NCBI RefSeq assembly: GCF_029504695.1
Contig: NZ_JAQFIN010000001.1
Location: 186,001 to 250,000, forward strand
Source of the DNA: Parabacteroides sp. PF5-6
GTDB lineage: Bacteria; Bacteroidota; Bacteroidia; Bacteroidales; Tannerellaceae
DNA length: 64,000 bases
Direction of reading: 5' to 3'
The position numbers were made by a program, and so were the translations under genes. Position 1 is the first letter of the stretch. The number at the start of each line of letters is the position of its first letter. A model generated the notes under the pieces. It saw only the letters and a program-made list of their open reading frames with translations, was not told where the DNA came from and did not search any database. Of the stretch, positions 34,601 through 44,374 are shown piece after piece.

Positions 34601-35498
34601 ATAGATCGACCTTTTGCAGATACCAATTCCAGCCGAGTGAGCCGCCGATATCCGTTGCGTTGGTCCATATCTCAACCGGTTCTTGTTCGGCCTCCAGGAT
34701 ATAACAAGCCAAAATACCTCCTTCTAAGCGGAAGGAAGAATACCCGGCATAGAATTCAAGTTTGGCATTCGCCGGTATGTTCATTAACGGAGTTGTCAAC
34801 CAGGTATCGACAGGCGCAGCTTCATCATAAACAACCATAGCCGAAGCGACATTGTTCGGGTTGATCGTATTAAACGTCGGTGTAGAAGAACCCGGATTGC
34901 CCGGTACCCATTGGTTGGCGCTTCCTGCGTCTTCACCCAGGGTGACAGTCCAACCTGCCGGCGGGAAATCGCTCGCAGTTTCCACATTATCGAACCCTTC
35001 TTGCATAACCGCGTTTTCAATCGCAAATGAGGCTTTCGGCGCTACCGGGTTTTCCCCTTTTTCGACAACGTTAATCGTCAAGGTATACACTGCCTCATTC
35101 TCCATTCCTTTATTGACTGTCAGCATTGTGGTGTATTCGCCCGGATGATTATAGGTGACGGTATGCGGACCAATCTCTGTCGAGCTGGTGATGTCGCCTC
35201 CGGGGAAGCTCCATTCGTAGCTTGTGGCCCGGCTGGAGAGGTCGGTGTACGTGATGGATTTGTAAACATAGATTTCCGTCGCGTTCGTTTTGAAGAAAGC
35301 GGTCGCTTTGCCACCTCCTTCATAGGTGCCTTCCAACGTGGTTGCTCCGGTCGCTCCTTTGTCGAGGTAAGCAGCCATCTGTTGATCTAAATCGTCGACC
35401 TGATCCCAGTGGTAATACAGCTTGCCATAGAGGTTACGTCCATTCGGCGTGCTGCAACTGGAGCTACCCCCCACTAAGCGTTCCGACAACCAAGCCAT
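31638..35498 (-). pseudogene. Secreted multidomain protease, C-terminal part after a frameshift
   Basis: Frame of about 1,286 codons that continues the protease of 35464-36777 after one extra base. Read through, SSSCSTPNGRNLYGKLYYHW completes the peptidase domain. Then come PKD domains (e.g. TSYEWSFPGGD, YDWTFEGGSPE, WDWHFDGGTP), a jelly-roll/cleaved-adhesin-like domain (FPPAGWTVTLGEDAGSANQW), a BACON-like repeat (NVKTAAPWTATTDSWITIQ), a fibronectin-like segment and a C-terminal domain of T9SS type (GDIRVYTFSGRPI ... APAGNYIVIVDGETFKVIVK). The ATG at 35498 is in the wrong frame for the true protein and is unlikely to be used. Confidence 0.8.
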
Positions 35499-36777
35499 CC
35501 TGGTTGAACAGAGGCGAACCGGAAGAACCGCCTTCGGTTACGCTATAGCCGTTTTGAGTTTGTGAGAAATAGACATTCCAATGGGCATTTTCAGCACCTC
35601 TTGAGCCGTCGCTTCCGGCCCAAGACGCATCGACCGCGGGAGTAGTTACCGTTGATATCTTTTTTACATCCCCTTGCGGATGATGGATACCAACACCGCT
35701 TGTCATGGGCGTGTTTGTTCTGTCCCAACCATTGTAATAAACCGGCCAATCGGGTTGAGTTTCCAGTTTCAACAAAGCGCCATCGGAAGCTCCATCGATT
35801 GGAATCCGTACCAACATTTCCGATCCGATAAGCGTTTTTACATCCGAACGAACAACTATGCTACCACAAGTGTCGTACTCGTAGTCGAAATAGTATTGTG
35901 CCAGTAAAAGATCTTCCGCTGTCACGTCTCTGTTGCTATTGTCTGTGAAACAATGAGAGGCAGTCAGGAAGAAAGGTGTCAGGTCCTGGGCTGTATTGTT
36001 TATTAAAGTACCCGAACAAAGATACCATCCGCCGCTGGCGCCGCCAATACGGGTAAGCGATTTGGCTACACCGGTTTTTTCAACCTGCCAGTTGTCGCCC
36101 TCTTCGCAATTGATATCCACCATACAACTGCCGGATTCACCCGCCCGTGTTTGCATACCGGTGTCGTAGGTCTCCATATAGTTATAGCCATAACCAATAC
36201 TGGAGATGTTGATGCGTGGCAGGTCTTCTACCGCCACAAAAATGTTCTCGTCCGCTTTGTAGGGACTCACGTATTCCAGGGTAAACTGATCACCCGAAAG
36301 CAACTGGGTAGAGAACGTACCTCCCGACGGGTTGGTCCGGTCGGTATATGCGCCCAATACCTGTGTCTGCTCGGCATTGTAGATAAACAGCTTGCCCCCT
36401 TCGGGAATGTAGAAATCCTCGTAGGTCAAGAGTGTTGCGATAGCACCCGGTGCACTGATGGTGAACCGGAGGATCTGCTGGCCGTTCGACAGCGTGGTCC
36501 ACTCGCCACTTTGCTGTAGGCTGATGTTCGTGGGGATTGAAACTGCCGCACGAAGCGGTACCCCCATCGTCTCACTTTCAAGGTCTTCGAGTATAAGCTC
36601 GTTGACGTCGAAATCAATCTTTGCCGTAAAGAGCTTCGGAGCCATCCGTCGTAAAGACATGGACGAATGTTCAAAACTGGGAGGAAGTCCTCCTTCGCTG
36701 ATCTGCGCATTGGCGCTGAATGGTCCTGTCATAATTAGGAATAACAGGAACGCAAGAAATGTTAGTCGTTTCTTCAT
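35464..36777 (-). pseudogene. Secreted lysyl-endopeptidase-like protease, N-terminal part before a frameshift
   Basis: First 437 codons: signal peptide (LTFLAFLLFLIMTGPFSANAQ), a propeptide of about 190 residues, then a trypsin-like domain with LTASHCFTDN (His), DGASDGALLKLE (Asp) and EGGSSGSPLF (Ser near 419). The frame stops directly after the run of six G at 35472-35467 (minus strand). Removing one G joins it to the following frame; the joined gene 31638-36777 would then have exactly 1,713 codons. It may be a mutation, slippage or an assembly error. Confidence 0.82.
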
Positions 36778-36919
36778 ATTATCTCTATATTAAAAATGAA
36801 AAAAAAGGTATTCTCTATCCCTTTGTAGTCTTAGGTCTCGTTCGCTGAAATATCGTAATAAGAGCTATCAAACTGTTATTTGAAAAAAGGAACATCGACT
36901 GATTTACAAACGCTGCGTC

Positions 36920-36927
36920 CAAATATA
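36920..36927 (-). promoter_or_regulatory. -7 box TATATTTG of the protease gene
   Basis: Reverse-strand TAnnTTTG match, implying a leader of about 135 bases. Confidence 0.5.
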
Positions 36928-37057
36928 TGTATTATTTTTTGAAAAAGAAACTATATGCATTTGAAAATATTTTGTTTCGCAAATGAAAATGTCGGATCGT
37001 AAAAATGGAATGATAGTCTCCGGAAAGCGGTTTAAACCTCTCCATACCCCCTTTTTC

Positions 37058-37145
37058 AAACTACCGGTAGATTGCGCACAAACTACTAATACTTTGTTGA
37101 TAAACTACCGGTAGTTTGTTCGCAAACTACCGGTAGTTTGTGAAG
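37058..37145 (+). repeat. Array C: 4 x 22-bp units with palindrome AAACTACCGGTAGTTT
   Basis: Units start at 37058, 37080, 37102 and 37124, each exactly 22 bp. Units 3 and 4 have the perfect 16-bp palindrome, unit 1 nearly so, unit 2 is decayed. It lies 109 bp upstream of the -7 box of the methyltransferase gene. The rest of the 516-base gap (36778-37293) holds the protease promoter and A/T-rich sequence. Confidence 0.95.
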
Positions 37146-37254
37146 AGAATATTAGTTCCTTATTTTCAGTGGGTTATGAGTCTTGGGTTATTTGTTGCTG
37201 TGCATATTCTTTTGTTCAAGCCCTCACGCCGTCGGTATATTTCGAACTATTATA

Positions 37255-37262
37255 TACCTTTG
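37255..37262 (+). promoter_or_regulatory. -7 box TACCTTTG before the methyltransferase gene
   Basis: TAnnTTTG match 31 bases before the start at 37294; it also argues against a start at 37183. Confidence 0.65.
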
Positions 37263-37293
37263 CAGTCTATATGTATCGTTTCATTATTATCCC

Positions 37294-38025
37294 ATGAACA
37301 AGAATCTACTGAAAGCCGAAAAAGACCCTATGGGGGCTGCTATAGCTGATTATTACCATCACAAAAAGGCGGATCGTTTACGCGTCTTTTCATCCCAGTT
37401 CGATGAAGACGAAATACCGGTTAAACAACTCTTCCGTCCGTTTGAATTGATGCCGATATTGGAACAGACAGCCTTACAACTCGCCACCGGAAAGATCCTG
37501 GATGTCGGTGCAGGGAGCGGCTGTCATGCTCTTGCGCTTCAGGAATCCGGAAAAGAAGTTTGTGCCATTGATATCTCTCCCTTGTCGGTCGATGTGATGA
37601 CAAAGCAAGGCGTGAAAAACGCATATTGGGTAAATCTGTTCGACGAAAAATTCCAGGAAACATTCGATACGATTCTGATGTTGATGAACGGCTCGGGCAT
37701 CATCGGACGCATAGAAAATATGCCACAATTCTTTCAACGAATGAAACAATTGCTTAACCCCGGCGGATGTATCCTTATGGATTCCAGCGATCTGAAATAT
37801 CTTTATGAAGAAGAAGATGGAAGTTTCCTTATGGATATCGCAGGGGATTATTATGGACAGATTGACTTTCAGATGCAATACAAAGAGATAAAAGGCGAAC
37901 CCTTCGACTGGTTGTATATTGATTTCCAAACCTTAAAGCTTTATGCCTCCGCAAATGGCTTCAAAGCAGAACGGATTAAAAACGGAAAGCATTACGACTA
38001 TTTAGCGAAGCTTACCGTGGATTGA
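37294..38025 (+). CDS. Class I SAM-dependent methyltransferase
   Basis: Methyltransferase of 243 residues; motif I is ILDVGAGSGCHALALQ near 63-78, then VCAIDISPLSVDVM (motif II), FDTILMLMNGSGIIG (post-II) and LLNPGGCILMDSSD (motif III). The substrate is not known. The frame is open upstream to 37183, but the promoter lies within that part, so the ATG at 37294 is the start. Its last 24 bases overlap the end of kdsA on the other strand. Confidence 0.85.
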   Translation: MNKNLLKAEKDPMGAAIADYYHHKKADRLRVFSSQFDEDEIPVKQLFRPFELMPILEQTALQLATGKILDVGAGSGCHALALQESGKEVCAIDISPLSVDVMTKQGVKNAYWVNLFDEKFQETFDTILMLMNGSGIIGRIENMPQFFQRMKQLLNPGGCILMDSSDLKYLYEEEDGSFLMDIAGDYYGQIDFQMQYKEIKGEPFDWLYIDFQTLKLYASANGFKAERIKNGKHYDYLAKLTVD

Positions 38026-38823
38026 CTCGATGGCTTCCCGGATCCGAACCAGTTTGGTGAGCAGATTCTCGAGTAAATCCAGGGGCAGCATATTGGCGCC
38101 GTCCGACTTGGCCCGACTGGGTTCGGGATGGGTCTCGATAAAGAGCCCATCGGCGCCGACAGCGATAGCAGCTTTGGCGATGGTCTCGATCATAGTGGGC
38201 AGGCCACCGGTTACGCCCGAGGTCTGGTTGGGCTGTTGCAGGGAGTGGGTGACATCCATAATGACGGGGAAGCCGAATGCCTGCATCTGGGGGATACCCC
38301 GGAAATCAACGATCAGATCAGTGTAGCCGAACGAAGTACCCCGGTCGGTCAGTGTCACGTTGGGGTTGCCGGCGTCGAGCACTTTCTGCGCGGCAAACTG
38401 CATGGAGGCGGGGGAGAGGAATTGTCCTTTTTTGATATTGATGATCTTACCGGTCTGGGCGGCGGCGACCAACAGATCGGTCTGCCGGCACAGGAAAGCC
38501 GGGATTTGCAGGACGTCCACATATTCGGCGGCCATGGCGGCTTCTTCATTGGCATGGATATCGGTTACGGTCGGGATCTGAAAGGTTTCGCCGACCTTAC
38601 GGAGTATCTTCAATGCTTTCTCGTCGCCGATGCCGGTGAAAGAGTCCAGGCGCGAGCGGTTGGCTTTCCGGTAGGATCCCTTGAAAACATAGGGGATCTG
38701 GAGTTTTTCCGTGAGGGTAACGATCTTTTCTGCGATCCGCAGGGCCATCTCTTCACCTTCGATCACACAGGGACCGGCAAGGAGGAAGAAATTCGAACTG
38801 TTTTGTAAGTCTTGTATTGTCAT
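38002..38823 (-). CDS. kdsA: 3-deoxy-8-phosphooctulonate synthase
   Basis: KDO-8-phosphate synthase of 273 residues: joins phosphoenolpyruvate and arabinose 5-phosphate for the lipopolysaccharide inner core. Seen: FFLLAGPCVIEGEEMALRIAE at the N-terminus, VFKGSYRKANRSR, GFPVIMDVTHSLQQPN, and GLFIETHPEPSRAKSDGANML at the C-terminus. It starts one base after the miaA stop and is translated with it. Confidence 0.97.
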   Translation of the reverse strand: MTIQDLQNSSNFFLLAGPCVIEGEEMALRIAEKIVTLTEKLQIPYVFKGSYRKANRSRLDSFTGIGDEKALKILRKVGETFQIPTVTDIHANEEAAMAAEYVDVLQIPAFLCRQTDLLVAAAQTGKIINIKKGQFLSPASMQFAAQKVLDAGNPNVTLTDRGTSFGYTDLIVDFRGIPQMQAFGFPVIMDVTHSLQQPNQTSGVTGGLPTMIETIAKAAIAVGADGLFIETHPEPSRAKSDGANMLPLDLLENLLTKLVRIREAIESIHGKLR

Positions 38824-38824
38824 T

Positions 38825-39736
38825 TTATAGGAGTGATATTGTTTTTTTTATCTTTTCTTCCGTAGGCAATGTCGCATCCAGCCAATGAATCGTCAAGCCT
38901 CGCCGTTCCATTCCGCGGAACCAGGTCATTTGTCGCTTGGCGAATTGATGGATAGCGATTTCCAGTTGATTAATCATTTCTTCATACGTGAGCTGGCCGG
39001 TGACATAGAGCGTGAGGTATTTGTATTCCAGGCCATAGTAGATCAGGTCTTCCGGTTTGACGCCCGTGGCCAGGATATTCTTTACTTCATCTACCATGCC
39101 TTCTTCCAGGCGGGTGCGTAACCGGCGGGATATCTTTTCCCTGCGGAGCTCCCGGTCGATATCGATCCCGATAATCAAGCTGTTCAGCGGAGCATATTCG
39201 TTGGCTTCGGGGGCTTGGGTCAGGTAATATTCTTCGATCTCGATGGCGCGGATCGCCCGTTGGGCGGAGTCGACATCCGTTTTATTGTGCAATACCTTAT
39301 AAGACGCCAATATCTTTTCCAGCTCCGGAAGTGTTTTGTCTTTCAAAGCCTCCCGGAGAGCCGGGTTTTGCGGGACGTCCAATAGTCTGTACCCTTTGAG
39401 CACGGCTTCGATGTACATACCTGTTCCGCCACAGAGTATAGGCAGTTTACCTTTACTCCGGATCTCTTCATACGCGCGGAAGAAATCATGCTGGTATTCG
39501 AATACATTATATTTATATCCGGGATCGCAGATATCGATCAGGTGGTAGGGAATCGGTTTGCCGTCGACGACATAGTCGGCCAGGTCTTTTCCCGTGCCCA
39601 GCTCCATCTGGCGATAGATCTGGCGCGAATCGGCGCTGATGATTTCCGTATCCAGCTCTGCAGCAAGGGCCGCGGCAAAGGGTGTTTTCCCCGATGCGGT
39701 CGGCCCTACGATTGTGATTAATTGATAGGGTCCCAT
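38825..39736 (-). CDS. miaA: tRNA dimethylallyltransferase
   Basis: Adds a dimethylallyl group to A37 of tRNAs that read UNN codons. 303 residues from ATG 39736: ITIVGPTASGKTPFAAALA (P-loop), IISADSRQIYRQMELGTGK, ILCGGTGMYIEAVLKG, SAQRAIRAIEIEE and KRQMTWFRG are family motifs. An upstream ATG at 39757 precedes the -7 box at 39751-39744, so the start at 39736 is preferred; this leaves a leader of only a few bases. Operon with kdsA. Confidence 0.95.
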   Translation of the reverse strand: MGPYQLITIVGPTASGKTPFAAALAAELDTEIISADSRQIYRQMELGTGKDLADYVVDGKPIPYHLIDICDPGYKYNVFEYQHDFFRAYEEIRSKGKLPILCGGTGMYIEAVLKGYRLLDVPQNPALREALKDKTLPELEKILASYKVLHNKTDVDSAQRAIRAIEIEEYYLTQAPEANEYAPLNSLIIGIDIDRELRREKISRRLRTRLEEGMVDEVKNILATGVKPEDLIYYGLEYKYLTLYVTGQLTYEEMINQLEIAIHQFAKRQMTWFRGMERRGLTIHWLDATLPTEEKIKKTISLL

Positions 39737-39743
39737 ACCAGAG

Positions 39744-39751
39744 CAAAGATA
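39744..39751 (-). promoter_or_regulatory. -7 box TATCTTTG of miaA-kdsA
   Basis: Reverse-strand TAnnTTTG match ending seven bases before the miaA ATG, so the mRNA may be leaderless or nearly so. Confidence 0.6.
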
Positions 39752-39792
39752 ATACAAACGCCGCTTATATGGAAATTCCTGACGTTATCCGT

Positions 39793-41883
39793 TTATATTT
39801 CGACCGGTTCGCTGCAGGGCAGGGTAAACCAGAAGCGGGATCCTTCGCCTTTCTTCGATTCTACCCCGAGCCGGCCACCCAGATCGCTGATAAAACGTTG
39901 GGCAATGCTCAGTCCCAGTCCGACCCCGCGTTGCAGGTCATCAATCTTGTAGAATTGATCGAACACCTTATTGATTTCTTCCGGCGTCAAGCCGATGCCG
40001 GTATCCGAGATCTCGACCAATGCCTCGCCATTTTCGTTGAGCCGGTACGCCAGCGCGATCCGGCCTTGGGCGGTGAACTTATTGGCATTGTCCAACAGAT
40101 GATAAATCACCTGTTTGGTGTATTCCTTATCGGTATAGACCGGCAGGGAAGGCAGGTCGCGGTCGAACACAAATTCGATCTCCGGCCGGTCGGCGAATGA
40201 TTTCAGGTGGAGTGCCGACTGGCAAATCTCTTTCAGATCCGTCATCTCTCTTTTGTACGGGATCGGGCCGGCTTCGATCTGCGTAAAGCTCAGGATGCTG
40301 TCGATCATGTGCAACAATATCCCGTTGTTTTGCTGGATTACATCGTTGAAGTATTGCGTTTCTTCGGCTTTATTCGAGTCGGCAATGACCTTCGAGAAGC
40401 CCAGGATCGCATTCAGGGGCGTGCGGATCTCGTGGCTGATATTGGAAACGAAGGTCGTGCGGATATGATTGAACTCCCGGATCTTTATCAACTCAAGATC
40501 TTTCTCCCGCTGCTCCGTGATGTCGGTGGTCAGGCACACAATGATCTCCGGCTTTTTGTTGTCGTCGTACGTGAATATCTGGAAGCAGGTTGAAAGCCAA
40601 TACTGCTTCTCTTCTATCGATACCCGGTACGACTCTTTACACGAATCGATCTGGCCGGATAACACTTTCGTTACTTCCTTTTTCAGTTTGTCGACATCTT
40701 CGGGATGAACATATTCGAAATAATGCTGTTTATTGCCCGAATGAAGCTTCTGAAAAGCGTGCAGATGTTCTTTGTGCGTCCGTTCCAACGACTTGATGTC
40801 GATGATCGTCTTGTCGTTCTTCACATCATACTCCCAGAAGAATGCTTCCTGCGCATCGATAGCCATTTGCAATTTGGCCAGGTTGGCTCTCAATTCTTCT
40901 TTCTTTTGGTAGTAGCTGGTATCGTGGTGCACCAATTGCAGGTAGCCGAAAACCTTATTGTCCTTGTCTTTCAACGGCGTACATTTGCCCAGTAAGCGCA
41001 TCACCTTGCCTTTGTTGCCGGAAGGATAATAACCGGCATTGACTTTGTCGAAATGATAATCATTCTCGAAGGTCGTCGGTATTCCTTTTTTGATCTGCTC
41101 GAAGCATTCTTTCGAGATATTCGGATTCTCAAACAGGTTGACGCCCAATATATCTTCTTCCCTGGCGTCTAAGAGATCCAGGTCGTACGGATTGATCTTT
41201 CGGAGCAATCCGTTTTCATCGTACAATTCGATACCGACCGGCAAAGTCTCAAAAATGATTTGGAAAATCCTTTCATTCTTGAATGCTTCCAGCGAAGAAT
41301 TTATAATTTCTTTGTGCATATATTCATTTTCAATCACCACCGAGAATATATTGGCAAAGAAATGTACCGCTTCGATATCCGAAGCTTTCCATTTATGTTT
41401 TCTATTGACGTATTCGATACCCAGGAAACCGCATACTTTTCCCTCTTTATGAATCGAAGTGGTGAGGGATGATTGCACATGATTCTCTTTCATTAACGGT
41501 ATTTCGGTATCGGAGATCATCGGCAGTTTGTCGACATCGGAGATAATCGTGTCGATTCCGTTTTTAATATTGCCGATCCAGAACGGATAATCTTTTTCTT
41601 CATAGATCTTTTTATGTTTGAACCGTCTGTTCAACAGGCTTGTGGCATCTTCAACCCCTTCGGCCGTACTCTCATGTATAAAAGAGATGGTCGACTCCTC
41701 ATCATTGAAATAACCAATATAGATGCGGTCTGCATCAAAAAACGACAATACTTTGGCTAATCCTTCTGTGGCTGCAAGCGTTTTAGGAGAGTGAAGAAAT
41801 ATTTGAAATATTTCCTGAACAGTCTTACCTAACGAATCATAATTCGTATTTTTTCCGGAGATAAAATCTTTGATAAGTTTCAT
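39793..41883 (-). CDS. Cytoplasmic GAF-PAS sensor histidine kinase
   Basis: Sensor kinase of 696 residues with no membrane helix. GAF domain at about 30-195 (DRIYIGYFNDEESTISFIHE; VCGFLGIEYVNRKHKW), two PAS-type domains (about 210-325 and 340-460), a histidine box VSNISHEIRTPLNAILGFSKV (near 475-495), and an HATPase domain with LLDNANKFTAQG, EISDTGIGLTPEEINKVFDQFY and GVGLGLSIAQRFISDLGG. No response regulator gene is adjacent, so its partner is elsewhere. The signal is unknown. Confidence 0.93.
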   Translation of the reverse strand: MKLIKDFISGKNTNYDSLGKTVQEIFQIFLHSPKTLAATEGLAKVLSFFDADRIYIGYFNDEESTISFIHESTAEGVEDATSLLNRRFKHKKIYEEKDYPFWIGNIKNGIDTIISDVDKLPMISDTEIPLMKENHVQSSLTTSIHKEGKVCGFLGIEYVNRKHKWKASDIEAVHFFANIFSVVIENEYMHKEIINSSLEAFKNERIFQIIFETLPVGIELYDENGLLRKINPYDLDLLDAREEDILGVNLFENPNISKECFEQIKKGIPTTFENDYHFDKVNAGYYPSGNKGKVMRLLGKCTPLKDKDNKVFGYLQLVHHDTSYYQKKEELRANLAKLQMAIDAQEAFFWEYDVKNDKTIIDIKSLERTHKEHLHAFQKLHSGNKQHYFEYVHPEDVDKLKKEVTKVLSGQIDSCKESYRVSIEEKQYWLSTCFQIFTYDDNKKPEIIVCLTTDITEQREKDLELIKIREFNHIRTTFVSNISHEIRTPLNAILGFSKVIADSNKAEETQYFNDVIQQNNGILLHMIDSILSFTQIEAGPIPYKREMTDLKEICQSALHLKSFADRPEIEFVFDRDLPSLPVYTDKEYTKQVIYHLLDNANKFTAQGRIALAYRLNENGEALVEISDTGIGLTPEEINKVFDQFYKIDDLQRGVGLGLSIAQRFISDLGGRLGVESKKGEGSRFWFTLPCSEPVEI

Positions 41884-41918
41884 GGTTTATATTTTGTCAG
41901 GATCCTTTAATATGGGAG

Positions 41919-41926
41919 CAAATATA
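41919..41926 (-). promoter_or_regulatory. -7 box TATATTTG of the sensor kinase gene
   Basis: Reverse-strand TAnnTTTG match 36 bases before the start. Confidence 0.55.
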
Positions 41927-41970
41927 AACATGTTTTTTTTATAAGAAAGTATATAGGCCATGAAAATAAA

Positions 41971-41998
41971 AAGCCGTATCATCGAAATGATACGGCTT
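41971..41998 (-). terminator. Terminator of gap
   Basis: 12-bp perfect stem (AAGCCGTATCAT with ATGATACGGCTT) and a TTCG loop on the minus strand, followed by TTTTATTTTC. Confidence 0.9.
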
Positions 41999-42020
41999 CA
42001 ATTTTATTTAGATAATTATA

Positions 42021-43040
<1,020 letters not shown>

Positions 43041-43077
43041 TTATGGGTTTTTAAAAAAACTATTTCTAATTCCGATT

Positions 43078-43170
43078 CTAACAGCCACAAGGAGTGGCAC
43101 ATGAAACCAACGAGAGTAACATTGATAAAAATGTTACGAAAAAGATCACATAACGTTTCATCTTGTTCAT
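43078..43170 (-). CDS. Tiny lipoprotein-like gene upstream of gap
   Basis: 30-codon frame from ATG 43170 to TAG 43080-43078. The peptide starts MNKMKRYVIFF, continues as a hydrophobic helix and ends LLSLVSCATPCGC, so it has a basic N-terminus, a lipobox (LVSC, Cys24) and a mature part of only seven residues with three Cys. Its ATG is 13 bases after the -7 box of the gap transcript. The stop lies 52 bases before the gap start, so both are on one mRNA. Expression is not proven. Confidence 0.6.
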   Translation of the reverse strand: MNKMKRYVIFFVTFLSMLLSLVSCATPCGC

Positions 43171-43183
43171 GAATTTTCGATTG

Positions 43184-43191
43184 CAAAGGTA
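43184..43191 (-). promoter_or_regulatory. -7 box TACCTTTG of the small ORF-gap transcript
   Basis: Reverse-strand TAnnTTTG match; the predicted start is about 8 bases before the small frame. Confidence 0.65.
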
Positions 43192-43280
43192 ATTATGTTT
43201 TTTATAACTTGTTTACTATAACAGGATAAAAATATGCTCTCTAACATAAATTAAATCTTCCAATGCCTATCTTCTCTTTT

Positions 43281-43643
43281 CTATCTTCTTTTCCTGAACA
43301 AGAGTCTCTTCACTCCTTTTATTCCCCAGGTCAAAATAAAGGGTTGGGCGAAATTCCAGATCAGGGGTAAAATGCCTTTATTCCCTTTCATCAGGGAAGA
43401 AATGCCTCCCATCGCGATGTCGGTCAGGCCGGATGGGCGGGTAGAGGTTTTGGACGGGTCGTTTGGTGCTTTCGAACTGCCCGGGAGAATCGCGGAAGCG
43501 ACGCTCTGGAGCACCAATCGCGTGCCATGCTGTTGTATATATTTGATATGGGCACCAATCCGGTCTTCTTGTATGTACCCGTCAAACCGCAGTTGTTCTT
43601 TCCGGGCCTGAAGCGCTTCCAATGGGGTTTGTCCTGTTTTCAT
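43281..43643 (-). CDS. Small protein of unknown function, third in the YtxH-holin operon
   Basis: Basic protein of 120 residues. It has a helical charged N-terminus, a Ser/Pro/Thr-rich middle, and one possible membrane-associated stretch near 90-108 (ILPLIWNFAQPFILTWGI) with a basic tail (KRLLFRKRR). I do not recognise the family. It overlaps the preceding gene by four bases and probably acts with the two membrane proteins. Confidence 0.7.
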   Translation of the reverse strand: MKTGQTPLEALQARKEQLRFDGYIQEDRIGAHIKYIQQHGTRLVLQSVASAILPGSSKAPNDPSKTSTRPSGLTDIAMGGISSLMKGNKGILPLIWNFAQPFILTWGIKGVKRLLFRKRR

Positions 43644-44029
43644 ATCTTAGTCTCATTCTGATTCGGGTCCTCATCATCGTCATCGTCGTCGTCGTCGAGC
43701 GCAGCGATCACATTGTTCATGATCTTGTCGGAGAATCCTTTCTTATTCATAATCAAGATACCGATGAGGATCAGGTATATTCCGGCAACGATCGCTATTC
43801 CGGCACCGGTCGAATCCAACCATTCGCCCAGTAAGAAGCCGAGCGCCAGGAAGAGAAAGAAAGTGGCCATAAAAATAAGTACGACCAAAGCCAAAATATA
43901 AGAAAGCGAAGAAACGAGTTTCCCCGCTTTCTCATAGAAAGAAAGCTTATAGAATTTGAATCGAATCTCCACATACGTCGAAATATCTTCTTTCAACGCG
44001 TTGAAGACCTGTCCTAAATCTTTCTCCAT
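43640..44029 (-). CDS. Phage-holin-like (YqjE type) membrane protein
   Basis: Membrane protein of 129 residues of the holin superfamily III/YqjE type: a cytoplasmic amphipathic N-terminus (VFNALKEDISTYVEIRFKFYKLSF), two membrane helices (about 40-64 and 70-93), and a C-terminal tail with a run of eight Asp encoded by a GAT/GAC repeat. Despite the name, no phage genes are near; such proteins go with YtxH proteins in envelope stress operons. Four bases after the YtxH gene. Confidence 0.8.
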   Translation of the reverse strand: MEKDLGQVFNALKEDISTYVEIRFKFYKLSFYEKAGKLVSSLSYILALVVLIFMATFFLFLALGFLLGEWLDSTGAGIAIVAGIYLILIGILIMNKKGFSDKIMNNVIAALDDDDDDDDEDPNQNETKI

Positions 44030-44033
44030 GGAT

Positions 44034-44273
44034 TTATTCGTCGATTACATCATGGGCAGCCCGGTAGCTCTTCGCTGTTTTGAGCGCTTCCTGGCCGGTT
44101 TCTTTCGCTTTTTCGACGGCTAAGTTGAATCCTTCTTTTGCTTTGCCTGCCATGTCTTTCAGTTCCTCAAGTAGTTCCTCACCTTTGTCTGAACCCACCA
44201 GGTAACCTACTGCTGCACCTACTGCAACGCCAATCGCAAGACCTAATAACAATTTTGAATCTGTACCTTTCAT
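44034..44273 (-). CDS. YtxH-domain protein
   Basis: 79 residues: one glycine-rich membrane helix (LLLGLAIGVAVGAAVGYLVGS) followed by an amphipathic coiled-coil tail rich in Lys, Glu and Ala. This is the YtxH/general-stress pattern. It is first in a three-gene operon with the holin-like and unknown proteins. Confidence 0.88.
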   Translation of the reverse strand: MKGTDSKLLLGLAIGVAVGAAVGYLVGSDKGEELLEELKDMAGKAKEGFNLAVEKAKETGQEALKTAKSYRAAHDVIDE

Positions 44274-44374
44274 ACTCTTTTGTCTTTTAATGTTTATACC
44301 ATTTTATATTATAATAACGCTTAATCTCTGCAGATAGTTTAAAGGGGGGCTTTCAATTCACGTTAAAAGATGTT

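Noticed and set aside
35499-36777. Two independent genes instead of one frameshifted protease
   Set aside because: The peptidase domain is cut in the middle of a conserved stretch and removing one G restores a single frame of exact length.
43640-44029. Holin-like protein as a sign of prophage
   Set aside because: Its neighbours are a YtxH protein and a small unknown protein; no phage structural or lysis genes are near.
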